This document shows, piece after piece, positions 54,399-63,252 of a stretch of 64,000 nt of DNA; positions within the stretch are counted from its first letter, which is position 1, and each line of letters begins with the position of its first letter. The notes beneath the pieces were generated by a model that saw only the letters and a list, made by a program, of their open reading frames with translations, was not told the DNA's origin and did no database searches. Position numbers and translations under genes: made by a program. This stretch comes from KBS-96 sp963722585 (GTDB lineage Bacteria; Acidobacteriota; Terriglobia; Bryobacterales; Bryobacteraceae): assembly GCA_963722585.1 (NCBI GenBank), contig CAVRNU010000022.1:62001-126000 (forward strand), read 5' to 3'.

Positions 54399-54474
54399 AC
54401 GGCATTTGCGAGGAGGCGTTTGCGCCGCTTGATGCGCCGGAGCAGCGGACCGGAGTGTCCCGTTCAGCAATCAC

Positions 54475-55503
54475 ATGAAAGCTATTGTCAAAAACCGAAG
54501 CGAGCCCGGGTTGTGGCTCGAAGACGTTCCCGAGCCCCGAATCGGAATCAATGATGTTCTAATACGTGTTTTGCTGACGGGCATTTGTGGAACCGATCTA
54601 CACATTCACGAATGGGATGAGTGGGCGCAGAGCGTGATTCCTATTCCCCTCGTGATCGGACACGAATTTGTCGGCGAGATTGTCGAAGTGGGATCGAACG
54701 TAAACGATTTTTACGCCGGCATGATAGTGAGCGGCGAAGGCCATGTGGTTTGCGGCCGTTGTCGGAACTGTCTTGCGGGACGTCGTCATCTTTGCGCGCG
54801 CACCGAGGGCGTTGGGGTAAACCGACCGGGCGCCTTTGCGGAATATATTGCGCTTCCTATGAGCAACATCTGGCGCCATCATTCGGGTATTCCACTCGAG
54901 ATTGCGGCGATCTTCGATCCTTTTGGAAACGCGGTGCACACAGCGTTGTCGTTTCCGGTTTTGGGCGAAGACGTTCTTATAACGGGAGGCGGACCAATCG
55001 GGCTCATGGCCGCTGCTGTAGTGAAGCACGCCGGAGCAAGATTTACGGTCGTTACAGACCTGAATTCGGTTCGCTTGGAATTAGCGCACAGGCTCGGCGC
55101 AACCAGGGCCATCAATCCAGGGGAAACTTCGGTCGCTCAAATACAGCGAGAGCTTGGCATGCACGAGGGCTTCGATGTGGGTCTTGAAATGTCGGGGAAC
55201 TTGAGCGCGTTCCGGGAGATGCTCGCGAACATGAGTCACGGCGCTAAAATCGCGATGCTCGGCATACCGAATGGCGACATGGCCATCGATTGGCGGCAAG
55301 TGATTTTCAATATGCTGACTATCAAAGGAATCTACGGCAGGGAAATGTATGAAACGTGGTACAAGATGACGGTGATGGTCGAATCGGGCCTGGACATTTC
55401 GCCAATCATCACAAACCGGCTTTCCTGGCGCGATTACAAAGAGGGATTCGCCGTGATGAAATCCGGCAATTGCGGTAAGGTGATTTTGGATTGGAGGCAG
55501 TAG
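54475..55503 (+). CDS. tdh: L-threonine 3-dehydrogenase
   Basis: A 342-residue zinc-dependent medium-chain dehydrogenase that oxidises L-threonine to 2-amino-3-ketobutyrate with NAD. The catalytic zinc site is in LTGICGTDLHIHEWDEW and GHEFVGEIVEVG. The structural zinc cysteines are in VVCGRCRNCLAGRRHLC, and the nucleotide site is ITGGGPIGLMAAAVVKHAGA. The HIHEWDEW segment and the kbl neighbour 3 bp downstream make threonine dehydrogenase much more likely than a general alcohol dehydrogenase. Confidence 0.93.
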   Translation: MKAIVKNRSEPGLWLEDVPEPRIGINDVLIRVLLTGICGTDLHIHEWDEWAQSVIPIPLVIGHEFVGEIVEVGSNVNDFYAGMIVSGEGHVVCGRCRNCLAGRRHLCARTEGVGVNRPGAFAEYIALPMSNIWRHHSGIPLEIAAIFDPFGNAVHTALSFPVLGEDVLITGGGPIGLMAAAVVKHAGARFTVVTDLNSVRLELAHRLGATRAINPGETSVAQIQRELGMHEGFDVGLEMSGNLSAFREMLANMSHGAKIAMLGIPNGDMAIDWRQVIFNMLTIKGIYGREMYETWYKMTVMVESGLDISPIITNRLSWRDYKEGFAVMKSGNCGKVILDWRQ

Positions 55504-55506
55504 AGC

Positions 55507-56694
55507 ATGTATGGCGCCGTCGCGCAGTATCTGACTTCAAAGCTCGATGAAATCCGGCAAGCTGGACTGTACAAGCAGGAACGCGTAATTGAATCGCCGC
55601 AGAACGCGCATATCGGCGTGGTGCGCGGCGAAGTTCTTAATATGTGTGCCAACAATTATCTCGGCTTGGCAAGCCATCCGGCCGTTGTCGAAGCCGCTCG
55701 CGAGGCGCTCGATAAATGGGGTTACGGGCTGGCATCGGTGCGGTTTATTTGTGGAACACAGACGATCCACAAAGATCTGGAAACGCGCATCAGCCAGTTT
55801 CTGGGAACGGACGATACGATTCTTTATAGTTCGTGCTTCGACGCAAACGGCGGGCTGTTCGAAACACTGCTGGATACCGAAGACGCAGTTGTTTCGGACG
55901 AGCTGAACCATGCGAGCATCATCGACGGAATTCGGCTCTCGAAGGCAAAGCGATTCCGGTACCGCAACTCCGATATGGCGGATTTAGAGCAAAAGCTAAG
56001 GGAAGCGAGAGAGGCCGGAACGCGCCATATTCTGATTGCAACCGACGGCGTGTTTTCGATGGATGGCTACATCGCGAAGCTCGGTGAAATTTGCGATCTA
56101 GCCGATAGATTCAATGCGCTGACGATGGTCGACGATTCGCACGCAGTGGGTTTCATGGGCAAATCAGGACACGGGACGCCGGAGCACTGCGGTGTGGAAG
56201 GGCGTATCGACATCATTACCGGAACGCTTGGGAAAGCGCTGGGCGGCGCTAGCGGCGGATACACAAGCGGCCGGAGGCAAATCATCGAACTGCTGCGTCA
56301 ACGGTCGAGACCCTATCTGTTTTCAAATTCTGTGGCTCCGCCCATCGTTGCGGCTTCCATGAAGGTGCTCGATCTATTGACCGAATCGGGCCGTCTGCGC
56401 GAGCAACTTCGCGAGAACACGAAGTTTTTCCGAGAGAAGATGCAGGTGTTGGGATTCAACATACTTCCAGGCGAGCACCCGATCGTTCCTGTGATGATTG
56501 GTGACGCGGCGCTCGCGAGCCGTATGGCCGATCTGCTTCTTACAAAGAGCGTCTACGTAATCGGGTTCTCTTACCCTGTGGTGCCGCAAGACAAGGCTCG
56601 CATCCGCGTACAGGTCTCGGCGGCACACAGCTTAGACGATCTGCGGTTTGCGGTCGAGAAATTTGCCGAAGCGAAGCGCGAACTCGGAATTTAG
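55507..56694 (+). CDS. kbl: Glycine C-acetyltransferase (2-amino-3-ketobutyrate CoA ligase)
   Basis: A 395-residue alpha-oxoamine synthase that splits 2-amino-3-ketobutyrate with CoA into glycine and acetyl-CoA, the second step after Tdh. Seen are NMCANNYLGLASHP, FICGTQTIHKDLE, DELNHASIIDGIRL, MVDDSHAVGFMGKSGHGTPEHCG and the PLP lysine region TGTLGKALGGASGGYTSG. The 3 bp spacing after tdh shows an operon. Length is that of the E. coli enzyme. Confidence 0.95.
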   Translation: MYGAVAQYLTSKLDEIRQAGLYKQERVIESPQNAHIGVVRGEVLNMCANNYLGLASHPAVVEAAREALDKWGYGLASVRFICGTQTIHKDLETRISQFLGTDDTILYSSCFDANGGLFETLLDTEDAVVSDELNHASIIDGIRLSKAKRFRYRNSDMADLEQKLREAREAGTRHILIATDGVFSMDGYIAKLGEICDLADRFNALTMVDDSHAVGFMGKSGHGTPEHCGVEGRIDIITGTLGKALGGASGGYTSGRRQIIELLRQRSRPYLFSNSVAPPIVAASMKVLDLLTESGRLREQLRENTKFFREKMQVLGFNILPGEHPIVPVMIGDAALASRMADLLLTKSVYVIGFSYPVVPQDKARIRVQVSAAHSLDDLRFAVEKFAEAKRELGI

Positions 56695-56709
56695 ACCGTT
56701 GCCTTCGCC

Positions 56710-58314
56710 CTATTGTCGAAGCAGCGCAAACGCGTAGAGCGTGTCGCCCGCGCCGGCGATGAGATATTGTTTGCCATCCAACTCATAGGTCATCGGCCCG
56801 TTGCTGAGCGAGGCCGTCATTCGGAAATGCCACAAGATGCGGCCTGATGCCGGATCAAAAGCAATGAGATTTCCGGAGGGATCGCCGGTAAAAAGCAGTT
56901 TGCCGGCCGTTGTGAGTATTCCCGGTCCGCCCAGCCCGAAGCCGCCCTTATTGTCATAAGCGTGACACCAGCGCAGTTTGCCTGTCTTGTAATCGATGGC
57001 CTCGAGGACGTGCTGCGACCATAGGCTCCGGCCAGATCCGCCGTATCCCTCAGGATTCGGATCAGTATCGGTGAGATAGGCGAGGCTGTAGCCGCGAATC
57101 GCATTCACGTAAAACAGTCCCGTTTCCGGATCCAGGCTTGGCGGCATCCAATTCGTCCCCCCGCCCGCGAAAATGTTCAGCAATGCGCCGTCGGTCTTCG
57201 GCTCTTTGTTCACGTTGGGAATGGGTTGGCCTTTGGCATCAATTCCCTGCGACCAGTTCGCTCCTACGTACGGGGAGGAGATCAAATTGCGTCCGTTGGT
57301 GCGGTCGAGCACGAAGAAATAGCCATTGCGCGCAGCCTGGGCGAGCAGCTTGCGTTTTTGCCCTTGAAACTCCGCATCGAAGAGCACCGGCGTCTCGACA
57401 TCGTCCCAATCGTGCGTGTCATGAGGAGAAGCTTGAAAATACCAAACAAGCTTTCCGGTATTGGGGTTCAATGCGACAATCGAGCACGTCCATAGGTTGG
57501 TGCCTTTGCGGCTCTGGCCGGCATAAACGGGATTGGGATTGCCTGTGCCCCAATAAAGCAGATTCAGTTCAGGATCATAGGTCCCTGGAAGCCAAGTCAT
57601 GCCTCCGCCGTGTTCCATAGCTCCTTTGTTCGGCCATGTGTCGGCTCCAGGCTCGCCGGGCCGGGGCTCCGTGTTCCAGCGCCACTGAAGGGCCCCGGTC
57701 TCCGGGTCGCGGGATTCAAGAAAGCCAGGCACATCCATCGCGTCACCGCCCACGCCGACGATGACATGATTGCCGATCACCATGGGCGCCATGGTGGTGA
57801 AATATTGCAGCTTTGCATCGGCTACCTGTATCCGCCAGCGTTCCTTGCCGGTTCTGGCATTCAAAGAGATAAGCCAATCGTCTGGAGCCATGAAATAGAG
57901 CCAGTTGCCATACATCCCAACACCGCGGTTGCCAATCAAATGGCCGCCCTTATCAAGCCAGGTGTAATGCCAAAGCTCGTCGCCGGTTCGCGCGTCGACA
58001 GCCCACACATGATCGGGAATCGTGAAATATAGAACGCCATTCACCTCGATCGGCGTTGACTTGATCTGCGGCGCGCCCACTCCTCTCTGCGCGCCTACGT
58101 TCGTCCGGTACATCCAAGTCAAGGCAAGCGAGCCAATTTCTGATGAATTGATCTGCGAGAGCGTGCTATAGCGCCGGCCCGAGTAGTCGCCGTTGTAAGT
58201 CGGCCAAGTATCCGTGGGAGGCTTCAGAAGTTTGGCCGGGTCAAGATCTTGTGCCGGCAAAGACTTGATCGCACAAACGAGAGGAAGCAATGCGGCTAGA
58301 CATCGGAGGCTCAT
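56710..58314 (-). CDS. PQQ-dependent dehydrogenase without heme domain
   Basis: A 534-residue exported quinoprotein dehydrogenase. After a signal peptide (LRCLAALLPLVCAIKSLPA-Q) the propeller begins WPTYNGDYSGRRYSTLSQINS and includes GVGAPQIKSTPIEVNGVLYFT, DTHDWDDVETP, RNGYFFVLDRTNGRNLI and repeated W-motif tails. No CxxCH is present, so electrons must leave through the separate diheme cytochrome gene upstream. Its ATG at 58314 overlaps that gene's stop (ATGA). The in-frame upstream extension to 58437 lies inside the cytochrome and is not used. Confidence 0.9.
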   Translation of the reverse strand: MSLRCLAALLPLVCAIKSLPAQDLDPAKLLKPPTDTWPTYNGDYSGRRYSTLSQINSSEIGSLALTWMYRTNVGAQRGVGAPQIKSTPIEVNGVLYFTIPDHVWAVDARTGDELWHYTWLDKGGHLIGNRGVGMYGNWLYFMAPDDWLISLNARTGKERWRIQVADAKLQYFTTMAPMVIGNHVIVGVGGDAMDVPGFLESRDPETGALQWRWNTEPRPGEPGADTWPNKGAMEHGGGMTWLPGTYDPELNLLYWGTGNPNPVYAGQSRKGTNLWTCSIVALNPNTGKLVWYFQASPHDTHDWDDVETPVLFDAEFQGQKRKLLAQAARNGYFFVLDRTNGRNLISSPYVGANWSQGIDAKGQPIPNVNKEPKTDGALLNIFAGGGTNWMPPSLDPETGLFYVNAIRGYSLAYLTDTDPNPEGYGGSGRSLWSQHVLEAIDYKTGKLRWCHAYDNKGGFGLGGPGILTTAGKLLFTGDPSGNLIAFDPASGRILWHFRMTASLSNGPMTYELDGKQYLIAGAGDTLYAFALLRQ

Positions 58315-59189
58315 TTCAATGTCACCAGATAAGCGAGAATGTTGTGCATGTCTTGATCGCTGTATCGGTCGAGCAATTCGCGATGAGCGGCGAGTGGATC
58401 CTTTATGACGACCGTAACATGGTCGCCACGCGTCCACGAGTGGTATTCGCCCGACGAATCATAGAGCGAAACAACAAAATCGTCGAGCCGCTTTACGGTT
58501 CCCGTGAAAGACTGCCCCGACGGAAGCGTGACAGTTACCTGCGTTGGCGGGGCCTCGCGCGCTCCACCTATGCCGAAACTCGAAACGGAAGCCGGATAGA
58601 GAAACGCCGCCTGGAGATCGGAAGGCTGATATTTGGCGGCAATATGCGCGAGGTCCCCTGTCGTTGAGTGGCATGTATTGCATCGGCCCGGTCCATTGAA
58701 ATAGGCCTCGCCAGCCTTTGCATCGCCCGTTACTACGTTCTGCACTTTATAGAGGCCCCGGTTCGCCGCCAAATAAATGCGCATATGCAGAAATGCAGCG
58801 ATGTCGAAGATCTGGGCTTCCGAGAGTGAGGGGAAAGGAGGCATTCCTTTATCAGGCCGGCCTTTCTGGACGACTTGGCTGATGAGCTCGCCTTTTTCGT
58901 CGTGCAGCACGAGAGCCGAACGGACAAGATCGGGACCCTCCGCGCCCGTAGCGTTAGCGCCATGGCAAAACGCGCAATTGGAGCTATAGAGCTTTGCACC
59001 CCGCTCCGCGGCCGCCGCATCAGGTGGCGGAGCCAGGCCGAGAAACGCCCCGATCCGATCGCTCCTAGCAGGAGGAGTCTGTCTCTCCTGCGTTTGCGCG
59101 GCAGAAGGGCTGGTTTGGGCGGCCAAGTTTAGCGCCACTCCAATCAGCGCTAGCACAGCCGCCCAATTAACCATCCGGCAATTGCTCAT
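58311..59189 (-). CDS. Exported diheme c-type cytochrome
   Basis: 292 residues with a signal-like leader (WAAVLALIGVALNLAAQ) and two heme sites, CAFCH (72-76) and CNTCH (170-174). A C-terminal beta module follows (VTVTLPSGQSFTGTVKRLDDFVVSLYDSSGEY), ending QDMHNILAYLVTLK. The order cytochrome, cytochrome, beta module is the same as in the N-terminal part of the fused protein at 28939. It is the electron acceptor of the PQQ dehydrogenase, with which it overlaps by 4 bp. The ATG at 59189 is chosen because the longer frame, to 59366, would run into the tRNA-Leu gene. Confidence 0.87.
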   Translation of the reverse strand: MSNCRMVNWAAVLALIGVALNLAAQTSPSAAQTQERQTPPARSDRIGAFLGLAPPPDAAAAERGAKLYSSNCAFCHGANATGAEGPDLVRSALVLHDEKGELISQVVQKGRPDKGMPPFPSLSEAQIFDIAAFLHMRIYLAANRGLYKVQNVVTGDAKAGEAYFNGPGRCNTCHSTTGDLAHIAAKYQPSDLQAAFLYPASVSSFGIGGAREAPPTQVTVTLPSGQSFTGTVKRLDDFVVSLYDSSGEYHSWTRGDHVTVVIKDPLAAHRELLDRYSDQDMHNILAYLVTLK

Positions 59190-59313
59190 AAATTGTGATG
59201 GCGCAAGACCGAGGCCTTCCGTAACATGGCCTGTAAGCTTGACGAATATTAAATCAAAGTGCGTGGAAGGAAGTGAGGCAGAATGATACGCTGAGGAGGC
59301 TGGCGGCTTGTGC

Positions 59314-59400
59314 GCGGATGTGGCGGAATTGGCAGACGCACTGGATTTAGGTTCCAGCGCTCGCAAGGGCGTGGGAGTTCAAGTCTCCCCATCCGCACCA
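59314..59400 (+). tRNA. tRNA-Leu (anticodon UAG, CCA encoded)
   Basis: The acceptor stem GCGGATG (59314-59320) pairs with CATCCGC (59390-59396), followed by ACCA. The anticodon stem CTGGA/TCCAG encloses the loop TTTAGGT with anticodon TAG at 59348-59350, reading CUA. The variable arm is long (GCGCTCGCAAGGGCGT), as expected for a class II leucine tRNA, and the T arm is GGGAGTTCAAGTCTCCC. Confidence 0.95.
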
Positions 59401-59406
59401 ATATTT

Positions 59407-59826
59407 TCAAGCATTTATGGCCCATCCTGATCGGGAGGGCTTTTTACTTGCAGTGGTTTTTGCAGTGGTCTTACCAAACTTTCTGCTCATAATCTCCCCG
59501 ACCGCTTTGGCATCCTCGATATCGACGATGCCGTATCGCTCATCCATCGAGTCCGTCTTGTGGCCAATAATTTTCTTGCGCAAGGGGCGTGAAATGCCTT
59601 CGTTTCGCATGTTGCGGCTAGCCGAACGACGGCTGTCGTGCGGAATGAATCCCTTTACGCCAGCGCGTTCACAGGCCGCGTGGCAGCGATCATAGAAATC
59701 GCGTTCTGTGAACTGTTTCCCGTCTTCCCAGACGAACAGCTTGACCTGCCCCGGCTTCTGGACCTCGAAAGTGGACTCAACTCGGCTCAGATTTCTTCTA
59801 TAGATCGCTGATCGCTTGGACCTCGA
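59407..59826 (-). pseudogene. Truncated tyrosine recombinase (integrase), C-terminal catalytic half
   Basis: 139 codons without an upstream start, closed by the TAA at 59827-59829. The text reads VWEDGKQFTERDFYDRC, then PHDSRRSASRNMRNEG with the H-x-x-R catalytic pair, then IIGHKTDSMDERYGIVD with the second histidine and the nucleophilic tyrosine. The N-terminal DNA-binding and first-arginine regions are missing. The 3' end lies 7 bp from the 3' end of tRNA-Leu, the usual position of an integrase next to its attachment site. This is a fossil of a phage or genomic island integration. The ATG at 59610 often chosen gives only the last 67 residues. Confidence 0.85.
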
Positions 59827-60240
59827 TTATTTAGTCACCCGCAGATGGGCCTTCACCCAGTCGGTCTGTTTCCAAAAAGCTTTACGCAGCGACGCCTTCA
59901 TGTGCTGCTCTTCCTCGGGCCTTAGAGCGCCCACTTCGTAACGGGTGCGAAGGTTGACGGTGATCGCGCCGGGCCCGCTGGTGTAGATCTCGTTTCGACC
60001 GTTGCCGGTTGCGATCACGAATTCTTCAGCCTCCATCTTCTCCATCATCTTGGCGACGCATGGCCGGTTCCTCGTTTTCAGTGCTAACAAAATGTTGGTC
60101 AGCCGCTGATCTTTGAATGCGCCCAGGAATCGGGCGATCACGACTTTGGTCGCATCATAAGTCTTCGAGTCGATCCGAATTTCTTCACTTACCGCTGCTG
60201 TTGCCGTTGGCGTACGATTTTTGTCTCCTTCGGTCCGCAT
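59827..60240 (-). CDS. Hypothetical protein, probably part of integrated-element remnant
   Basis: 137 residues that I do not recognise. Helical, charged segments (NILLALKTRNRPCVAKMMEKMEAEEF, RPEEEQHMKASLRKAFWKQTDWVKAHLR) and a short beta part (FVIATGNGRNEIYTSGPGAITVNLRTRYEVG) suggest a real fold. Its TAA is directly followed, in the same frame, by the integrase fragment, so the two could once have been read together or have been joined by deletion. Confidence 0.5.
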   Translation of the reverse strand: MRTEGDKNRTPTATAAVSEEIRIDSKTYDATKVVIARFLGAFKDQRLTNILLALKTRNRPCVAKMMEKMEAEEFVIATGNGRNEIYTSGPGAITVNLRTRYEVGALRPEEEQHMKASLRKAFWKQTDWVKAHLRVTK

Positions 60241-60771
60241 CGACCCATGCTAGTGCCCTTTGCCGAAGATTGTTTTGCGAACGGCGCTCTCATAACAGCG
60301 GTCGGAGAGTCGGGTTCCGTCGTTCGCTGTGATTCGTTCCCGTCTCGATTTCTCCCAACCTTAATCTCAACGGTCGAGCCGCCATTGTGGACTCAGCCTG
60401 CTCTGTTCATTGAGAGCAATCGGCACGGAGCTTAATCTTGTGTTTGTTGGCTAGGAAAATCTGGAGAAATGGTACACATACGCTTTGGCAATCGTTCACA
60501 CGGAGCGGCCTTTAGGCCCTCCTGGCCAAGATTGGTCGCAAATGCCTCGCCCACGCGGCCTGAAGCCGCCGCTAAGAATACGTCATCGTAATTCCGAATC
60601 AGGGTACTTAGCCAGGTCGCCGCATTCATCAAGGACCTGCAGGGTCAGTGGTAAGACGGTTTCCTTCTCTTGAGACGTGCAGGGCACTCAGCCTTCCCTG
60701 TGGGATTAATTAGCAAAGACGAGAACGGATCTTGTGCACATCACTTCGTCACCAGCATTTTCGAGATAAAG
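60241..60771. other. 530 bp with no convincing gene; palindromic repeat remnant
   Basis: No frame has a recognisable motif. At about 60504-60575 there are small inverted repeats (GGCCTTTAGGCC and GCGGCCTGAAGCCGC) of the same style as the element between ftsA and ftsZ, so it may be a degraded copy. The minus strand has a short helical open stretch (ETVLPLTLQVLDECGDLAKYP) that ends in a stop; it may be a gene remnant. Confidence 0.4.
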
Positions 60772-62013
60772 TCAGAACGTGAGGCGCAGGGCCACCTGCA
60801 TGATTCGTGGTCCACTGTCCCCATTAAGCTGGCCGAAAGCCGTGTTCACCTGTTTTCCAGTCGTCGGATCGAACACTGCGGAATTGTTAACCGAATTAAA
60901 TTGTGTGTGGTTGAACGCATTGAACATATCGAGCCGCAACTGTGTCATAACTCTTTCTTTGATCGGAATGTTCTTCATCAACGAGATGTCCCAGTTATTC
61001 ACCCCAGGGCCGTAGAAGGATGGAGCCCACTGATTACCAATGGTGCCTACAGCCGGCAGGGCAAATACGCTTGTATCGAAGTATCGATTAAACGTGCGTT
61101 GGCTCTTGGGGAGGACAGCATTGCCGGTGACGATGACCTGAGCGCCATCGCCTCCTCCCGTGATGTTTTCTCCATTCGTCGTGCCCAAACGTACGCTATC
61201 GGGAGGGCCGGAGATGAAAGAAGCGATCCCTGACGCCTCCCAATTATCCAGCACTGTGCGGCTAAACATATTGTTCCAATGCTGGCTCACCTTCGGGATG
61301 CTCCAAACCCAGTCTGCGGTTAGCCGGTTCGGCCTGTTCAGGGGACTTGGTCCGTAAGTAAGGGAAGCGGGAAGATAGGTGGTGCTTCTGTTGTCATCCA
61401 GCGACTTGGACCACGTATAGGCTATGCCGAAAGTCAGGTTGTGGGCGAATCGGCGGTCGAGCGTCACTTGGAGCGACTGATAATTCGAGTTATCACCCCA
61501 CTCGTGATAGCTAATGGATGCATATCCTGGGTAGGGGACAAAGTACTCGTCTGGAAGCGGCGTACCCGTAGTTGGGTCTCGGTTTTTTGGCAGAAACTCC
61601 GCGCCATAAGGAACCTGATTGGCATTAAATGAATAGTTGCCGTGACGTGCCGCGTTTGCGATATAGCTGACATCAAGAACCGTCTTAAAGCCTATCGCGC
61701 GCTGAATGCCGAGCGACCATTCAAGCGAATAGGGCAACCCTGCGCTGGGGTCCATATATTGATCGCTTGAGGGGGAGAGCAACGCTGTCTGGGTAGTGAA
61801 CGTCGCCACGTTTCCATAGAACTGTGTAGGATAAAAAATCGTCGGCGCACTGGTTACGGTGCCATAGATTTGGCCCGCGAATGTGCGAGGGCTATAAAAC
61901 ATCCCGAAACCGCCACGGACAACGGTCGTGCCAGTGCCAAAGGGATCATAAGCAAACCCAAACCTTGGCGCCACAAGAACTCCCTTTCCCTCGAAAAGCC
62001 CCTTGTTGCCCAC
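60772..62013 (-). CDS. TonB-dependent receptor remnant, C-terminal part
   Basis: 413 residues of Oar-like barrel, starting at GNKGLFEGKGVLVAPRFGFAYDPFG and ending RIMQVALRLTF. It includes LEWSLGIQRAIGFKTVLDVSYIAN, FGIAYTWSKSLDDNRST and RVMTQLRLDMFNAFNHTQF. There is no signal peptide or plug. The preceding residues (EPAAYEGYFVPGGGNPAPGSI) are in the same frame, upstream of the nominal GTG, and join the next entry after a one-base shift near 62080. Confidence 0.75.
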   Translation of the reverse strand: MGNKGLFEGKGVLVAPRFGFAYDPFGTGTTVVRGGFGMFYSPRTFAGQIYGTVTSAPTIFYPTQFYGNVATFTTQTALLSPSSDQYMDPSAGLPYSLEWSLGIQRAIGFKTVLDVSYIANAARHGNYSFNANQVPYGAEFLPKNRDPTTGTPLPDEYFVPYPGYASISYHEWGDNSNYQSLQVTLDRRFAHNLTFGIAYTWSKSLDDNRSTTYLPASLTYGPSPLNRPNRLTADWVWSIPKVSQHWNNMFSRTVLDNWEASGIASFISGPPDSVRLGTTNGENITGGGDGAQVIVTGNAVLPKSQRTFNRYFDTSVFALPAVGTIGNQWAPSFYGPGVNNWDISLMKNIPIKERVMTQLRLDMFNAFNHTQFNSVNNSAVFDPTTGKQVNTAFGQLNGDSGPRIMQVALRLTF

Positions 62014-63230
62014 CGAGATTGATCCTGGGGCCGGGTTGCCGCCCCCTGGAACAAAGTAGCCTTCGTAGGCTGCCGGTTCGAGCGCACCGTCACAGGATTC
62101 TTCATCATGCGCGTTCCATTAACGATAACGGGCTGGAACAGTGGTGGGGCATCGGCCGGGTTATACTGACTGAAATCGATTCGTGAGCCATAGGAGTTCC
62201 CATTTTTTTGAGGGATGTCTTTCGAAAATCTCAAACCATAATTAAGAGTCAGCCTTTTCGTTACCCGCCAGTTATCCTGTGCATACCATTCAAAAGTATT
62301 CGCGATCATGTCAAGGTCAACGCGGGTTGTGGCAGCCGTGTAAGTATCAAAATAGCCGAGCAACCCTTCCGCGTAGGAGTTACCTGTATTGAAAGGATTA
62401 TTTGGATTGGGCGCCGAAAAAGTGAAATCCCCAGAACCAGCGCTCTCCGACTGTCCTGTATGGTGGGGTTGGTAACTCGTTTCACTGTCGAGGTAGACGC
62501 CAAACTTCAGTTGGTGATTCCCAACGATATCAGTAAGCCCGTCGCTTATGGACCAGCCGGTGGTCTGATCATTCAGGGGCAAGCGGGGATCGTACCCCCA
62601 ACTGGCTCCATTCGCGAAACTCATAGCCGGCAATAAGTCCAATGGGTTGAGGTTAGGATAAGGATTCGGGAAGCTAATTCCGAGTGCCGATGATTGAAAC
62701 TGGCTAAGCGTCGATGAGGGAGCAACAGTCCATTCATAACTTCTCGCCCAACCAGCCCCAAGCTGGTTAACCATATGCGGATTGAACGTGTATGTACCAC
62801 CGAACTCAATTCGTTGATAACGGTTGTCATATGACTGCGTACCGTTCAGCCAACCACCGAGGATTCCTGTCGTCGTGTTCCGTCCAGTTTGACCGAAATA
62901 TGCCCGCTGCCAGCGGCCAAATAGCCGCCATTTGGTAGCAGGAGCGTAGTCAAAGCGCAGCGACTCCAGATTGGTAGGCTGCGAATTGCTATCGCTGATT
63001 ACGTAATTGTACTCTCTATTGCTCACTGCTCTATTCGTGAAATTTGGCAGTGGGAAAATATTCAGCACTTTTTGCATCAGCGGATTGATCCGGGAAGACG
63101 GGATAACATTTCCCGGAAATTGCTTGCCGGTTAGCGGGTCGAGAACGGTATAAAGCGTGTTTGTGCCGGGGATATAACTCTGGGAAAAGTCGCCTTGACG
63201 TTCGAGCGCAGTCGGCATGATGTAATACCT
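61854..63230 (-). pseudogene. TonB-dependent receptor remnant, middle part, 5' end lost
   Basis: Receptor sequence is recognisable from YYIMPTALERQGDFSQSY (about 63227) through DPLTGKQFPGNVIPSSRINPL, GWSISDGLTDIVGNHQLKFGVYLD and EWYAQDNWRVTKRLTLNYGLRF to NPVTVRS near 62085. After that the frame is wrong and the reading is nonsense to 61854. The signal peptide, regulatory-like domain and plug that should precede are absent: upstream of 63230 the sequence is another gene on the opposite strand. Together with the previous entry this is a truncated, frameshifted receptor that cannot be functional. Confidence 0.8.
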
Positions 63231-63252
63231 TGGCCCCCTCCTTCCACGCGGA

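Noticed and set aside
58314..58437. N-terminal extension of the second PQQ dehydrogenase
   Set aside because: It lies within the cytochrome gene and lacks signal peptide character; the ATG at 58314 overlaps the stop in ATGA fashion.
60485..60673. 62-codon plus-strand ORF near the integrase remnant
   Set aside because: Proline/arginine-rich sequence across palindromic repeats, with no ribosome site or motif.
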